The notes beneath the pieces are model-generated. The model ran no database searches. It was not told where the DNA came from and was given only the letters and a program-made list of their open reading frames with translations. Positions 9,008 to 18,541 of a stretch of DNA of 64,000 bases are shown one piece after another. The stretch is from Bisbaumannia pacifica (lineage in GTDB: Bacteria; Pseudomonadota; Gammaproteobacteria; Pseudomonadales; Halomonadaceae). The translations under genes were made by a program, and so were the position numbers. Positions within the stretch are counted from its first letter, which is position 1, and the number at the start of each line of letters is the position of its first letter. The DNA lies in assembly GCF_007989625.1 (NCBI RefSeq), contig NZ_BJUK01000007.1, positions 62,001-126,000 on the forward strand, written 5' to 3'.

Positions 9008-10336
9008 CTAGATCACCAGGCGCTGCCAGCGCCGGCGCTGCCAGATCAGCGCGAAGCAGGCCGAGTTGAAGCAGCGATAGCCGAGCTGCACCCACCAGAT
9101 GCCGATCAGCCCCTGCTCCAGCACCACCCCGACCCACCAGGCCAGGGGCAGGAAGAGCAGCCACTGGGTGGCCAGGGTCAGGATCATCACGGTGCGGTTG
9201 GCCCCGGCTCCCAGTAACGCCTGGCCCAGGACCAGGGCGGCGGCATCCAGCACGATCATCAGGGCGGTCAACCGCAGGGGCAGCCGACCCATGTCGATCA
9301 GCGCCGGGTCATGCAGGAAGAGCGACAGCACCGCCTCGGGGAACAGCAGCATGGGCAGGGCCAGGGTCGTCAGGCAGGGCCAGGCCAGGCGCACCACGTC
9401 CCAGCCCCAGCGATGAGCCTCCTGATGGGCCTCCTGTCCCATGGCCTGGCCCACCAGGCTGAGGGCAGCCAGGCCCAGGCCGACCCCGGGCAGGATCAGC
9501 AACAGCGACAGGTTCACCAGCACATGGCCCACCGCCACGCTGGCGGTATCGAGTTGGCCGAGGATCCAGAACAGCACCGCATAGCCGGCGGCGAACCACA
9601 GCTGCTGGAAGGAGTGGGGGGCGGCCAGGCGCAGGGTGGTGGCCAGGATGGCCGGCCGCGGCCAGCGTCGGGGGCCGACGCGCGGCCCCAGGTGGCGGCG
9701 GCTGACCCATGCCCAGAGAGCCACGCCCACCAGCAGCGAGGCCGTGGTGCCGGCGCCGGCACCGGCGGCCTCCAGGCGCGGCAAGCCCCAGTGGCCGAAG
9801 ATCAGGCCGATGCTGGCCAGCACATTGATCGCATGCATCACCAGGATGATGCGCAGGTAGATGCCGGTGCGCTGGATGCCGTTCCAGTAGCCGCGAAAGC
9901 AGAAGATCATCGCCACCGGCACCAGGGAGAGCACCCGCCAGCGGAAGTAACTCACCGCCTCGGCGTGCACGGCCGGGTCCTGATTGATCCACCCCAGCAG
10001 TCGGGGGGCCTGCCAGAAACAGAGCAGTGTCAGGGGGCCTGCCACCAGCAGGGCGATCAGCAGGCCCGCCCCCAGGGGATGAGCGCGACCGCCCCAGTCC
10101 CGTTCGCCGTGTCGCCTGGCGGTCTGGGCCTGGACCCCGGAGGAGAGGCCGAAGACCACGGCGGTGATCAGGAAGATCGCATAGCCGCCGATGCCGACCC
10201 CGGCCAGGGGCGCCTCGCCGAGGCTGCCCACCAGGGCGGCATCGATCAGGTTAAGCAGGCTCTGGGAGAGCATGCCGGCGATGATCGGCAGGGCGAGGCG
10301 CAGGATGGTCTGGCGGCGGGTCGACTCGGGAAGCAT
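9008..10336 (-). CDS. MATE-family efflux transporter (DinF/NorM-like)
   Basis: The 442-residue protein has about twelve membrane segments in two halves and begins with ILRLALPIIAGMLSQSLLNLIDAALVGSLG, the typical MATE N-terminus. It is predicted to export organic cations or drugs in exchange for Na+ or H+; the substrate is unknown. It lies 54 bp downstream of metH on the same strand, separated by a strong hairpin, so it is probably transcribed at a lower level or separately. Confidence 0.93.
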   Translation of the reverse strand: MLPESTRRQTILRLALPIIAGMLSQSLLNLIDAALVGSLGEAPLAGVGIGGYAIFLITAVVFGLSSGVQAQTARRHGERDWGGRAHPLGAGLLIALLVAGPLTLLCFWQAPRLLGWINQDPAVHAEAVSYFRWRVLSLVPVAMIFCFRGYWNGIQRTGIYLRIILVMHAINVLASIGLIFGHWGLPRLEAAGAGAGTTASLLVGVALWAWVSRRHLGPRVGPRRWPRPAILATTLRLAAPHSFQQLWFAAGYAVLFWILGQLDTASVAVGHVLVNLSLLLILPGVGLGLAALSLVGQAMGQEAHQEAHRWGWDVVRLAWPCLTTLALPMLLFPEAVLSLFLHDPALIDMGRLPLRLTALMIVLDAAALVLGQALLGAGANRTVMILTLATQWLLFLPLAWWVGVVLEQGLIGIWWVQLGYRCFNSACFALIWQRRRWQRLVI

Positions 10337-10355
10337 CGGCTCTCGTCGGCTGAGC

Positions 10356-10383
10356 GGCCCGCCTACTCACGAGTAGGCGGGCC
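10356..10383 (-). terminator. Hairpin after metH
   Basis: GGCCCGCCTACT pairs with AGTAGGCGGGCC (12 bp, loop CACG) just downstream of the metH stop and before the MATE start. There is no clear T-run, so it may attenuate transcription or stabilise the metH 3' end rather than terminate fully. Confidence 0.65.
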
Positions 10384-10390
10384 GGGCGGC

Positions 10391-13300
10391 TCAGGCGGGG
10401 TCGTAGGAGAGCACCGGCGCCAGCCAGCGCTCCAGCTCGGAAAGCGGCATGGCCTTGCGTTCGGCCAGCGCCTCGACCTGGTCGCGGGTGATCTTGCCGG
10501 TGGAGAAGTACTTCGACTGGGGGTGGGCGAAGTACCAGCCGGCCACCGCCGCCGCCGGCCACATGGCGAAGTTCTCGGTGAGCGCCAGGCCGCTGTGGGT
10601 CTCGGCCTCGAGCAGGCGGAAGAGGGTGGCCTTCTCGGTATGGTCGGGGCAGGCGGGGTAGCCCGGCGCCGGGCGGATGCCCTGGTACTTCTCGGCGATC
10701 AGCGCGTCGTTGTCGAGGGCCTCCTCGGGCACATAGCCCCAGTACTCCTTGCGCACCCGCTCGTGGATGCGCTCGGCGAAGGCCTCGGCCAGGCGGTCGG
10801 CCAGGGCTTGGACCAGGATGGCGTTGTAGTCGTCGCCGGCGGCCTCGTAGGCCTTGCTGAGCTCCTCCACGCCGTGGCCGGCGGTGACCGCGAAGCCGCC
10901 GATCCAGTCCGGCTTGCCGCTCGGCTCTCCATTCGCGTCATAACGGGGGGCGATAAAGTCGGCCAGGCTGTAGCAGACGCCGTCGCGGTTCTTGGTCATC
11001 TGCTGGCGAATATGGTGCAGCCGCTCGACCACCTCGGTACGCGACTCGTCCGCATAGACCTCGATGACGTCGTCGTCGACGCTGTTGGCCGGCCACAGGC
11101 CGATCACGCCCCGGGCCTGGATGCGCTTCTCGTCGATCAACTTGGCGAGCATCTTCTGGGCATCGGCGAAGAGGTTGCGGGCCGCCTCGCCGACCACCTC
11201 GTCCTCGAGGATCCTCGGGTACTTGCCGGCCAGCTGCCAGCTCATGAAGAAGGGCGTCCAGTCGATGCGCTCGACCAGCTCCGCCAGGTCGTAGTCGTCG
11301 AAGACGGTTAGGCCCGGGGCGCGGGGCGCCGGCGGCGTGTAGCCGGCCCAGTCGATGGCGAACTTGCGCGCCCGCGCCTCGGCATAGGTGAGGTCGGCGG
11401 CCTTGGGGCGACGCTTGGCGTTGCGCTCGCGCACCTTCTCGTACTCGGCGCGAATCTCCGCCACATAGGCCTCCTTGAGGCCCGGGGAGAGCAGCTTGCC
11501 GGCCACGCCCACGGCCCGGGAGGCGTCGGTGACGTAGATCACCGGATGCTCGTAGCCGGGCTCGATCTTCACCGCGGTATGCGCCTTGGAGGTGGTGGCG
11601 CCGCCGATCAGCAGCGGCAGGGTGAAGCCCTGGCGCTGCATCTCCTTGGCCACGTGGACCATCTCGTCCAGCGATGGGGTGATCAGCCCGGAGAGGCCGA
11701 TGATATCGGCGTTCACTTCCCGGGCGGTCTGCAGGATCTTTTCCGCGGGCACCATCACGCCGAGGTCGATCACCTCGTAGTTATTGCACTGCAGGACCAC
11801 TCCGACGATGTTCTTGCCGATATCGTGGACGTCGCCCTTGACCGTGGCCATGACGATCTTGCCCTTGGCTTGGGTCTCCTCGCTCTTCTCCGCCTCGATA
11901 AAGGGGATCAGGTAGGCCACCGCCTGCTTCATCACCCGCGCCGACTTGACCACCTGGGGCAGGAACATCTTGCCGGCGCCGAATAGGTCGCCGACCACGT
12001 TCATGCCGTCCATCAGCGGCCCTTCGATCACCTCGATGGGACGTGCCGCGGCGGCTCGGGCCTCCTCGGTGTCCTCCTCGATATAGGCGGTGACGCCCTT
12101 GACCAGGGCGTGCTCGATGCGCTTGTTGACCGGCCAGGAACGCCACTCCAGGTCTTCCTTCTTGGCGCCGCCGGAGCCGTCGCCCTTGTACTTGTCGGCC
12201 AGGTCGAGGAGGCGCTCGGTGCCGTCGGAGCGGCGGTTGAGCACCACGTCCTCCACCGCCTCGCGCAGCTCCTCCGGCAGGTCATCGTAGACCGCCAGCT
12301 GACCGGCGTTGACGATGCCCATGGTCAGGCCGGCGCGAATGGCGTGGTAGAGGAACACCGAATGGATCGCCTCGCGCACCGGGTTGTTGCCGCGGAAGGA
12401 GAAGGAGACGTTGGAGACGCCGCCGGAGACCATGGCGTGGGGCAGGTGCTCGCTGATCCACTGGGTCGCCTCGATGAAGTCCACGGCGTAGTTGTCGTGT
12501 TCCTCAATGCCGGTGGCGATGGCGAAGATATTGGGGTCGAAGATGATGTCTTCCGGCGGGAAGCCGATCTCGTCCACCAGTAGCCGATAGGCGCGCTCGC
12601 AGATCTCGGTCTTGCGGGCGAAGGTATCCGCCTGGCCGGCCTCGTCGAAGGCCATCACCACCACGGCGGCCCCGAAGCGCCGGCACTTGGTGGCCTGCTC
12701 GCGGAAGGCGGCCTCGCCCTCCTTGAGGGAGATGGAGTTGACCACTGCCTTGCCCTGGACGCACTTGAGGCCCGCCTCGATGATCTCCCACTTGGAGGAG
12801 TCGATCATGATCGGCACCCGGGCGATATCCGGCTCGCCGGCGATCAGGTTGAGGAAGCGCACCATCGCCTCCTCGGACTCGAGCATGCCCTCGTCCATGT
12901 TGATATCGATGACCTGGGCACCGCTCTCCACCTGCTCCAGGGCCACCTCCAGGGCGGTGGTGTAGTCCTCCTCCTTGATCAGTCGCTTGAAGCGCGCGGA
13001 GCCCGTGACATTGGTGCGCTCGCCGACGTTGACGAACAGCGAGTCCGCCTCGATGTTGAAGGGTTCCAGACCCGACAGGCGACAGGCCCGGGGACGCTCC
13101 GGCACCACCCGGGGAGTGGTCTCGCGTACCGCCTGGGTGATGGCGCGGATATGCTCGGGGGTCGAGCCGCAGCAGCCGCCGATGATATTGACCAGGCCAC
13201 TGGCGGCGAACTCGGCGACGATGGCCGCCATCTCCTCCGGGGTCTGGTCGTATTCGCCAAACTCGTTGGGCAGGCCGGCATTGGGGTGGGCGGAGACGAA

Positions 13301-14107
13301 GGTGTCGGCCTTGTTGGAGAGCTCTTCCAGGTAGGGGCGCAGCTCTTCCGCGCCGAGGGCGCAGTTGAGGCCCACCGAGAGCGGCTGGGCATGGCGGATC
13401 GAGTTCCAGAAGGCCTCGGTGGTCTGGCCGGAGAGGGTCCGGCCGGAGGCGTCGGTGATGGTCCCGGAGATCATCACCGGCAGGCGCTCGCCGCGGGCCT
13501 CGAAGAGCTCCTCCAGGGCGTAGATGGCCGCCTTGGCATTGAGGGTATCGAAGATGGTCTCGATCAGGATCAGGTCGCTGCCGCCCTCCACCAGGGCCTC
13601 GGCGGCTTCCAGGTAGTTCTCGCGCAGTTGGTCGAAGGTGACGTTGCGCTTGGCCGGGTCATTGACGTCCGGCGACAGGGAGGCGGTGCGCGAGGTGGGG
13701 CCCAGCACCCCGGCCACGTAGCGGGGCACCCCGGTCTCCGCGGCCACGGCGTCACACACCGCGCGGGCCAGGCGCGCCGACTCGCGGTTGAGCTCGGGAA
13801 CCAGATCCTCCATGCCGTAATCGGCCTGGGAGAGGCGGGTGCTGTTGAAGGTGTTGGTCTCGACGATCTCGGCACCCGCCTCCAGGTACTCCCGGTGGAT
13901 GCGCGTCACCAGGTCGGGGCAGGTCAGCGCCAGCAGGTCGTTATTGCCCTTGAGGTCGCTGGGCCAGTCGGCGAAGCGCGTGCCGCGGAAATCGCTTTCG
14001 TCGAGGCTGGCGTTCTGCAACATGGTGCCCATGCCGCCATCGAGAATCAGGATGCGGCGCGTCAGGGTATCCAGGAGGGTGGCGATACGGGCGTTCGGGG
14101 CAGCCAT
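10391..14107 (-). CDS. metH: Cobalamin-dependent methionine synthase
   Basis: The 1238-residue protein is full length. In order it has the homocysteine-binding barrel ([11 protein letters not shown], zinc ligands in GLNCALG and GGCCGS), the pterin domain ([16 protein letters not shown], near 350-610), the B12 cap and Rossmann domain ([15 protein letters not shown], whose His ligates cobalt, near 760), and the SAM-dependent reactivation domain ([15 protein letters not shown]). It transfers a methyl group from methyltetrahydrofolate to homocysteine. I found no cobalamin riboswitch in the 211-bp upstream region shared with nfuA. Confidence 0.98.
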   Translation of the reverse strand: MAAPNARIATLLDTLTRRILILDGGMGTMLQNASLDESDFRGTRFADWPSDLKGNNDLLALTCPDLVTRIHREYLEAGAEIVETNTFNSTRLSQADYGMEDLVPELNRESARLARAVCDAVAAETGVPRYVAGVLGPTSRTASLSPDVNDPAKRNVTFDQLRENYLEAAEALVEGGSDLILIETIFDTLNAKAAIYALEELFEARGERLPVMISGTITDASGRTLSGQTTEAFWNSIRHAQPLSVGLNCALGAEELRPYLEELSNKADTFVSAHPNAGLPNEFGEYDQTPEEMAAIVAEFAASGLVNIIGGCCGSTPEHIRAITQAVRETTPRVVPERPRACRLSGLEPFNIEADSLFVNVGERTNVTGSARFKRLIKEEDYTTALEVALEQVESGAQVIDINMDEGMLESEEAMVRFLNLIAGEPDIARVPIMIDSSKWEIIEAGLKCVQGKAVVNSISLKEGEAAFREQATKCRRFGAAVVVMAFDEAGQADTFARKTEICERAYRLLVDEIGFPPEDIIFDPNIFAIATGIEEHDNYAVDFIEATQWISEHLPHAMVSGGVSNVSFSFRGNNPVREAIHSVFLYHAIRAGLTMGIVNAGQLAVYDDLPEELREAVEDVVLNRRSDGTERLLDLADKYKGDGSGGAKKEDLEWRSWPVNKRIEHALVKGVTAYIEEDTEEARAAAARPIEVIEGPLMDGMNVVGDLFGAGKMFLPQVVKSARVMKQAVAYLIPFIEAEKSEETQAKGKIVMATVKGDVHDIGKNIVGVVLQCNNYEVIDLGVMVPAEKILQTAREVNADIIGLSGLITPSLDEMVHVAKEMQRQGFTLPLLIGGATTSKAHTAVKIEPGYEHPVIYVTDASRAVGVAGKLLSPGLKEAYVAEIRAEYEKVRERNAKRRPKAADLTYAEARARKFAIDWAGYTPPAPRAPGLTVFDDYDLAELVERIDWTPFFMSWQLAGKYPRILEDEVVGEAARNLFADAQKMLAKLIDEKRIQARGVIGLWPANSVDDDVIEVYADESRTEVVERLHHIRQQMTKNRDGVCYSLADFIAPRYDANGEPSGKPDWIGGFAVTAGHGVEELSKAYEAAGDDYNAILVQALADRLAEAFAERIHERVRKEYWGYVPEEALDNDALIAEKYQGIRPAPGYPACPDHTEKATLFRLLEAETHSGLALTENFAMWPAAAVAGWYFAHPQSKYFSTGKITRDQVEALAERKAMPLSELERWLAPVLSYDPA

Positions 14108-14228
14108 GGTCGGGGGTCGTCTCCAGCGGTTCCAGCGTCTTTTTTCTGTGCGGGCGGCGAAGCCGGCGGGGGCTCGCGCGACCCGTTATGCTACCAGAAT
14201 CCTGGCCGCCGCGGGCAGGGGGTGGGAT

Positions 14229-14253
14229 ATACCCCAGTAAAAAGCTCGGGATT
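14229..14253 (+). promoter_or_regulatory. IscR type-1-like site upstream of nfuA
   Basis: The 25-bp segment begins ATACCCC, has an A-rich centre and ends CGGGATT. By eye it matches the published E. coli IscR type-1 consensus at 18 of 25 positions, including most of both half-sites. It lies 66 bp upstream of the nfuA ATG, and nfuA is an IscR target in E. coli. No protein for binding is encoded in the window, so this remains a prediction. Confidence 0.45.
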
Positions 14254-14318
14254 GTGTCGCCCGGGAGTTTTCCTTACCATGACCCCATCATGACCGTGCC
14301 TACCAGGATTCTTGCCCC

Positions 14319-14909
14319 ATGAGCCAGAGCATCCAGATTACCGATAGCGCCCAGGAGTACCTCGCCGAGCTGCTGGAGAAGCAGAACGTCGAGGGCATCG
14401 CGGTGCGCATCTTTATCACCCAGCCCGGCACCCCCTATGCCGAGACCTGCCTGGCCTACTGCCGTCCCGGCGAAGAGGAGCCCAGCGACGAGCGACTGGA
14501 GCTCGACAAGATCGTCGTCTACCTGGACAAGCACAGCCTGGCGTTCCTCGACGAGGCGGTGGTGGACTTCAATGCCGACCGCATGGGCGGACAGCTGACC
14601 ATCAAGGCGCCCAACGCCAAGATGCCCAAGGTCAATGCCGACAGCCCCCTGGAGGATCGCGTCAACTACGTCCTCTATAGCGAGATCAATCCGGGCCTGG
14701 CCGCCCATGGCGGCGAGATCAAGCTGGTCGAGCTGACCGAGGAGAAGGTGGCGGTACTGGCCTTCGGCGGCGGCTGCCAGGGCTGCGCCGCCGTGGACCT
14801 GACCCTCAAGGAAGGCGTCGAGAAGACCCTGCTCGAGCGCATTCCCGAACTCGCCGGGATCCGTGACGTGACCGACCATACGGATACCAGCCAGGCCTAC
14901 TACCGCTAA
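14319..14909 (+). CDS. nfuA: Fe-S biogenesis scaffold/carrier NfuA
   Basis: The 196-residue protein has a degenerate A-type domain (about 1-100) and a C-terminal Nfu domain whose CxxC (Cys153, Cys156 in GGGCQGC) holds a 4Fe-4S cluster for delivery to client enzymes. The length equals that of well-studied NfuA proteins. It is monocistronic, divergent from metH, and followed by a strong hairpin. Confidence 0.97.
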   Translation: MSQSIQITDSAQEYLAELLEKQNVEGIAVRIFITQPGTPYAETCLAYCRPGEEEPSDERLELDKIVVYLDKHSLAFLDEAVVDFNADRMGGQLTIKAPNAKMPKVNADSPLEDRVNYVLYSEINPGLAAHGGEIKLVELTEEKVAVLAFGGGCQGCAAVDLTLKEGVEKTLLERIPELAGIRDVTDHTDTSQAYYR

Positions 14910-14930
14910 GGGGAGTTACCCCGCGTACTC

Positions 14931-14960
14931 CAGCAAGGCCGCCCGAGGGCGGCCTTGCTG
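14931..14960 (+). terminator. Bidirectional terminator hairpin between nfuA and the kfrA-like gene
   Basis: CAGCAAGGCCGCC pairs with GGCGGCCTTGCTG around CGAG (13 bp), 21 nt after the nfuA stop. It is between convergent genes, so it could serve both. The flanking T-run is weak. Confidence 0.8.
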
Positions 14961-14994
14961 CGTTATGGCGCCATGGTAATCCCGCCGCCGATAC

Positions 14995-15993
14995 CTAATA
15001 GACGAAAGGCGGCAGGGAGCCCTCGGCCAGCCGCACCTGAAGCGCCGCCAGCTGGCCTTGCAAGGCCTCTAGCTGCCCCTTGAGGGCCGCATTCTCGCTT
15101 TCGCGGGCCGCCAGCAGGGACTCGAGGCGCGCCTCGCCATCGTGCCTGGCCTGGGCTTCGGCCTGCCGCTGTTGCCCTACCCGGTCGGCCTGCTGCTGCG
15201 CCTCTTGCCTTGCCTTCTCCGCCTCGGCGGCGAGTCGTCGCTGCTCTTCCAGTTGGCTGTCCAGGCGGCTCAGGCGTGCTTCCAGGCGCTGGTGACGTTC
15301 GCGGTGCTGCTTGTCGTCGGCCTGGCGCTGCTGACGCGCCTCGTCGAGCAGCGCCATCAGCCGCGACTCGGCGGCTTCGTGGCGCTGCTCTTCCTGAGCC
15401 AGTTGCCGGCGGTGCGCCGCGACCTGTTCGGCCAAGGCCTGCTGGTGGGCGGCCTCCCGGGCCTCGAGTTCCCCGCGCAGGCGGGTCACCTCCGCCTTCC
15501 ACTCCTCCCGCTCCTTGCCTAGCCGCTGCTCGGCTTCCCGGGCCTGGTCCCGCTCGGCCTCCAGTCGCGAGGCCAGGGCGCCGAGCGCTTCCAGGCGTGC
15601 CAGGGCGCGATTGAGCTGCTCGGCCAGGGTCGACTCCCGTTGGGCGGCATCCTCCGCCTGGCGCCGTGCCTGGTCCGCCGCCTCCTGGGCCTCGGCCACG
15701 CGCCGATCCGCTTCCTCTCGGTAATGGCTCAGGGCCTGGTTGGCGCGCTCCTGGGCCTCGGTCCAGAGTTCCGCCATGCCGCGCTGCAAGGCCTCGGGCA
15801 GGACCTGGGTGGGCGGGGTATCGCGATTGGACTCGCGGCGGGCGCGCCACTCCCGCAGATGATCGCTGATGGTGGTAAAGCTGCCGGTGCCCAGCACCTC
15901 CCGCACCTTCTGCACGCTGGGGGTCTCCTGGCGCTGCAGCAGGGTGTCGATGGCCCGCTGCACATCCTCGTACTGCACGCCGCTTCGTGCCAT
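14995..15993 (-). CDS. KfrA-like DNA-binding coiled-coil protein
   Basis: The 332-residue protein has an N-terminal helix-turn-helix domain of the KfrA type (about 1-60, VQKVREVLGTGSFTTISDHL) and then a continuous alanine- and glutamate-rich coiled coil to about residue 320. KfrA proteins autoregulate and were described from plasmid partition loci; chromosomal copies often sit near a tyrosine recombinase, as here. AGGAG precedes the ATG. The AT-rich gap to the recombinase holds palindromes suitable for autoregulation. Confidence 0.88.
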   Translation of the reverse strand: MARSGVQYEDVQRAIDTLLQRQETPSVQKVREVLGTGSFTTISDHLREWRARRESNRDTPPTQVLPEALQRGMAELWTEAQERANQALSHYREEADRRVAEAQEAADQARRQAEDAAQRESTLAEQLNRALARLEALGALASRLEAERDQAREAEQRLGKEREEWKAEVTRLRGELEAREAAHQQALAEQVAAHRRQLAQEEQRHEAAESRLMALLDEARQQRQADDKQHRERHQRLEARLSRLDSQLEEQRRLAAEAEKARQEAQQQADRVGQQRQAEAQARHDGEARLESLLAARESENAALKGQLEALQGQLAALQVRLAEGSLPPFVY

Positions 15994-16082
15994 CTCGTCT
16001 CTCCTGTCGATTCTGAGCGCCGCCTGGGACGGCCTGGGCGCAGCTTAGCGCCTCGCTAGGCGCTTGGGAAGCCTTTTTACAT

Positions 16083-16125
16083 ATTACGTAATACGTAATT
16101 TTATTTATTTTATGGGAAATAAAAT
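16083..16125. promoter_or_regulatory. Palindromic operator region between kfrA-like gene and tyrosine recombinase
   Basis: ATTACGTAAT (16083-16092) is a perfect palindrome, and TACGTA occurs twice 7 bp apart. Directly next to it, ATTTTATTT (16098-16106) and AAATAAAAT (16117-16125) form a perfect 9-bp inverted repeat around 10 nt. The block is AT-rich in a GC-rich genome and lies 90 bp upstream of the kfrA-like start, a fitting place for KfrA autoregulation. Confidence 0.6.
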
Positions 16126-16217
16126 CATGATTACGCGGCTTATCTTGATTTTTCTCTCCTTATGCGGGGATACTTGGCCGGCCAGGCTATACACCAGCGG
16201 CAGGGAGCGAGCGAGAG

Positions 16218-17588
16218 TTGGAACACGACGGGGAAATGCCCGGGGCAGGGGGGACGATGCTTGCCCTGGAGTCGCTGGCCCGGGCCGGGGAAGTGCTTTC
16301 CGAGGCGCCAGAAGGCGTCTCGACGAGCGTTCCTAGGGGCGTGCATATCGGCGCCGAGAGCGATATCGAGGCGGTGGGCTTGTGGCTTAGCGAATACCGC
16401 GCCAGCCCCCAGACCTGGCGCGCCTACCGCCGCGAGGCGGAGCGGCTGCTGCTGTGGCTCGATCGGCAGGGGCTGCGGCTTGGCCAGGTGCGCCGGGAGC
16501 ATCTCGACGCCTTCGAGGCCTTCCTCGGCGACCCGAATCCCCGGGAGGCGTGGATCGGCCCGCCGCGCCCGCGGCGTTCACCCCAGTGGCGGCCCTTTCG
16601 CGGCCCCTTGTCGCCGGCCAGTCGTCGCCAGAGCCTGGTGATCCTCCAGGGGCTCTTCGCCTGGCTCGCGGAGGCGGGCTGGGTCGCTCACAATCCCTTT
16701 CGACTGATGCGTGACAAGCGCCGTCGCCTGGACAATCGCCAGGCCGGCATCGAGCGCTACCTGGAGCGTCCCCTCTGGGAGTGGTTCTGGGCATGGCTCA
16801 ATCGCCCGCCGGCGGAGCCCGCCACGCCACGTCAGCGCTTCGAATGGCAGCGTCGACGCCTGGTCTTCGGCTTCGCCTACCTGCTGGCCCCGCGAATCGC
16901 CGAGATAAGCGCCGCCCGCATGGGTGACTTCCGGCGCCGGGAGGGGGGCTGGTGGTGGGAAGTGGTCGGCAAGGGGAGCAAGCGGGCACTGATTCCGGTG
17001 CCGCCGGATATGCTCGCCCTGCTTGGCGATTGGCGAGAGGAACTGGGCCTGCCCCCCGAGCCCCTGCCGGAGGAGGGCGAGCCGTTACTGCGCAGCCTGG
17101 ACGGGCGCCGCGGCCTGGGTGATAACCGCCTCTACCGGCTGATCCGCGAGAGCTTCGCCGCGGGGGCCGAGGCCCTGGCGGCTCAGGGCGATGCCCTGGG
17201 GGCCCGCCAGCTGCGTCGCGCCACCCCCCACTGGCTGCGTCACACCGCCCTGACCCACCAGGCCCAGGCGGGGGTCGAGCTACGCTACCTGGCGGCCACG
17301 GCGCGTCATGCCCGGCTCGATACCACCGCCCGTTATCTGCATGCCGAGGCCGAGGAGTGGCATCGCCAGCAGGCGCGCCACGGCCTGGGCTCGGCAACGG
17401 AGCTACAGGGTGGGACGGACGAGGCGGGCGAATGGGAAGAGCAGCCTGCCTATCCCAATCAGGCAACGGAGCCACAGGACAGGGCGGACGAGGCGGGCGA
17501 ATGGGAAGAGCAGCCTGCCTATCCCAACCAGGGAGGCGCGGACGAGAGAAGCGGCGGGGCGGACGAGTCGGGGAGGGAGCCTGTATAA
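16218..17588 (+). CDS. Tyrosine recombinase (phage-integrase family) with duplicated C-terminal tail
   Basis: The 456-residue protein has a SAM-like core-binding domain (about 48-160) and a catalytic domain with all expected residues: Arg226 (LLAPRIAEIS), Lys252/255 (GKGSKR), His338 and Arg341 (HWLRH), His364 and nucleophile Tyr373 (ARYLH). It should cut and join DNA at specific sites; the sites are unknown. After residue 392 a 23-residue unit (ending DEAGEWEEQPAYPNQ) is repeated twice. The TTG at 16218 is the longest start; the ATG at 16257, after a G-rich stretch, is a good alternative. No prophage genes are near. Confidence 0.88.
   Translation: MEHDGEMPGAGGTMLALESLARAGEVLSEAPEGVSTSVPRGVHIGAESDIEAVGLWLSEYRASPQTWRAYRREAERLLLWLDRQGLRLGQVRREHLDAFEAFLGDPNPREAWIGPPRPRRSPQWRPFRGPLSPASRRQSLVILQGLFAWLAEAGWVAHNPFRLMRDKRRRLDNRQAGIERYLERPLWEWFWAWLNRPPAEPATPRQRFEWQRRRLVFGFAYLLAPRIAEISAARMGDFRRREGGWWWEVVGKGSKRALIPVPPDMLALLGDWREELGLPPEPLPEEGEPLLRSLDGRRGLGDNRLYRLIRESFAAGAEALAAQGDALGARQLRRATPHWLRHTALTHQAQAGVELRYLAATARHARLDTTARYLHAEAEEWHRQQARHGLGSATELQGGTDEAGEWEEQPAYPNQATEPQDRADEAGEWEEQPAYPNQGGADERSGGADESGREPV
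17394..17531. repeat. 69-bp tandem duplication in the 3' end of the recombinase gene
   Basis: Two copies (17394-17462 and 17463-17531) encode ATELQGGTDEAGEWEEQPAYPNQ and ATEPQDRADEAGEWEEQPAYPNQ. The period is 23 codons, so the reading frame is kept. The second half of the unit is nearly identical between copies, which points to a recent event. Confidence 0.95.
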
Positions 17589-17589
17589 T
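17584..17589 (+). promoter_or_regulatory. -10 element (TATAAT) for sufE
   Basis: A perfect TATAAT overlaps the stop codon of the recombinase gene, 27 bp before the sufE ATG. No good -35 is visible upstream, so the call rests on the -10 only. Confidence 0.4.
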
Positions 17590-17615
17590 GGGGCCATTAC
17601 CAGCGAGGAGTTTTC

Positions 17616-18041
17616 ATGAGCATCGACACCACCGCCGAACAGGCGCAGCAGGAGCTGCTGGAAGAGTTCGAACTGTTCGATAATTGGATGGATCGCTACC
17701 AGTACATCATCGACCTGGGCAAGCAGCTGCCGGATTTCCCCGACGAGTGGAAATGCGACGAGCACAAGATCCAGGGCTGCCAGTCCAATGTGTGGATGCG
17801 TCACCGCCTGGAGGAAGGGCGCCTGCACTTCGATGCCATCTCCGATGCCGCCATCGTCTCGGGGCTGATCGCCGTGCTGCTGCGCATCTACAGCGACCGC
17901 CCCCCCGCGGAGATCCGCGACACCCAGCCCGACTTCCTCGCCGCCCTGGGGCTCGACAAGCACCTGTCACCGACCCGCAGCAACGGCCTGCACGCCATGC
18001 TCAATCGTATCTACGAAGTCGCCGAGCGGGCCGCCGCCTAG
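17616..18041 (+). CDS. sufE: SufE/CsdE-family sulfur acceptor protein
   Basis: The 141-residue protein has the SufE fold, with the catalytic cysteine in KIQGCQSNVW (Cys55). SufE accepts persulfide sulfur from a cysteine desulfurase (SufS or CsdA) and passes it to Fe-S cluster assembly. GAGGAG precedes the ATG. No desulfurase or suf gene is adjacent, so it is a stand-alone copy, and SufE versus CsdE cannot be decided here. Confidence 0.93.
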   Translation: MSIDTTAEQAQQELLEEFELFDNWMDRYQYIIDLGKQLPDFPDEWKCDEHKIQGCQSNVWMRHRLEEGRLHFDAISDAAIVSGLIAVLLRIYSDRPPAEIRDTQPDFLAALGLDKHLSPTRSNGLHAMLNRIYEVAERAAA

Positions 18042-18108
18042 GTGCCGACTCATCCCGGATGATCATTTTGGTAAGGCCGTCGGCGAGGCCAAGGGGCGAC
18101 GATATCGG

Positions 18109-18474
18109 CTAGGCCTCGGCGTCTTGCCCGGGCTCCCTGCGTTGGCGTTCCCGGGCCAGGATCGCCTCGGCATCCAGGTCGGCGATGGCCCCTTCGGCGG
18201 GAATCTCTCCGGCCAGCCGCAGGGCCTGGTAGCGTCCACAGCAGACGCGCAGGAAGGAGGCGAAGCCGCCCTGGTCGTGACCGGCTTCGTCGCACTCTCG
18301 AGCGAGCCGGCCGATCAGCCGGGCCAGGCTATGGCCATCGCGGCGGGCGATCTCCTCCAGCACCTCCCAGTAGAAACGCTCCAGGCGCACGCTGGTGGAG
18401 ATCCCCTCCAGGCGCAGCGATCGGGTCTGCGCCTCCCATAGGCTCGGCTCGGCACCGATAAAGAGTCGGCACAT
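18109..18474 (-). CDS. Ribbon-helix-helix domain protein
   Basis: The 121-residue protein begins MCRLFIGAEPSLWEAQTRSLRLEG and has STSVRLERFYWEVLEEIARRDG, matching a proteobacterial ribbon-helix-helix family (RHH_4-like). The C-terminal half (FASFLRVCCGRY) is also conserved in that family. A DNA-binding or regulatory role is inferred; the target is unknown. It converges on sufE. Confidence 0.8.
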   Translation of the reverse strand: MCRLFIGAEPSLWEAQTRSLRLEGISTSVRLERFYWEVLEEIARRDGHSLARLIGRLARECDEAGHDQGGFASFLRVCCGRYQALRLAGEIPAEGAIADLDAEAILARERQRREPGQDAEA

Positions 18475-18541
18475 GATTGTCTACTCACACGCTAAGTGAC
18501 CGGGAACACCAGGGTACTCCCGGTCCGAGCATATCGGGAGC

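Noticed and set aside
14108-14318. Cobalamin or SAM riboswitch before metH
   Set aside because: No B12-box-like or SAM-leader motif was found in the 211 bp.
16218-17588. Prophage or integrative element
   Set aside because: The recombinase has no phage, conjugation or cargo genes nearby, no tRNA target and no visible att repeats.
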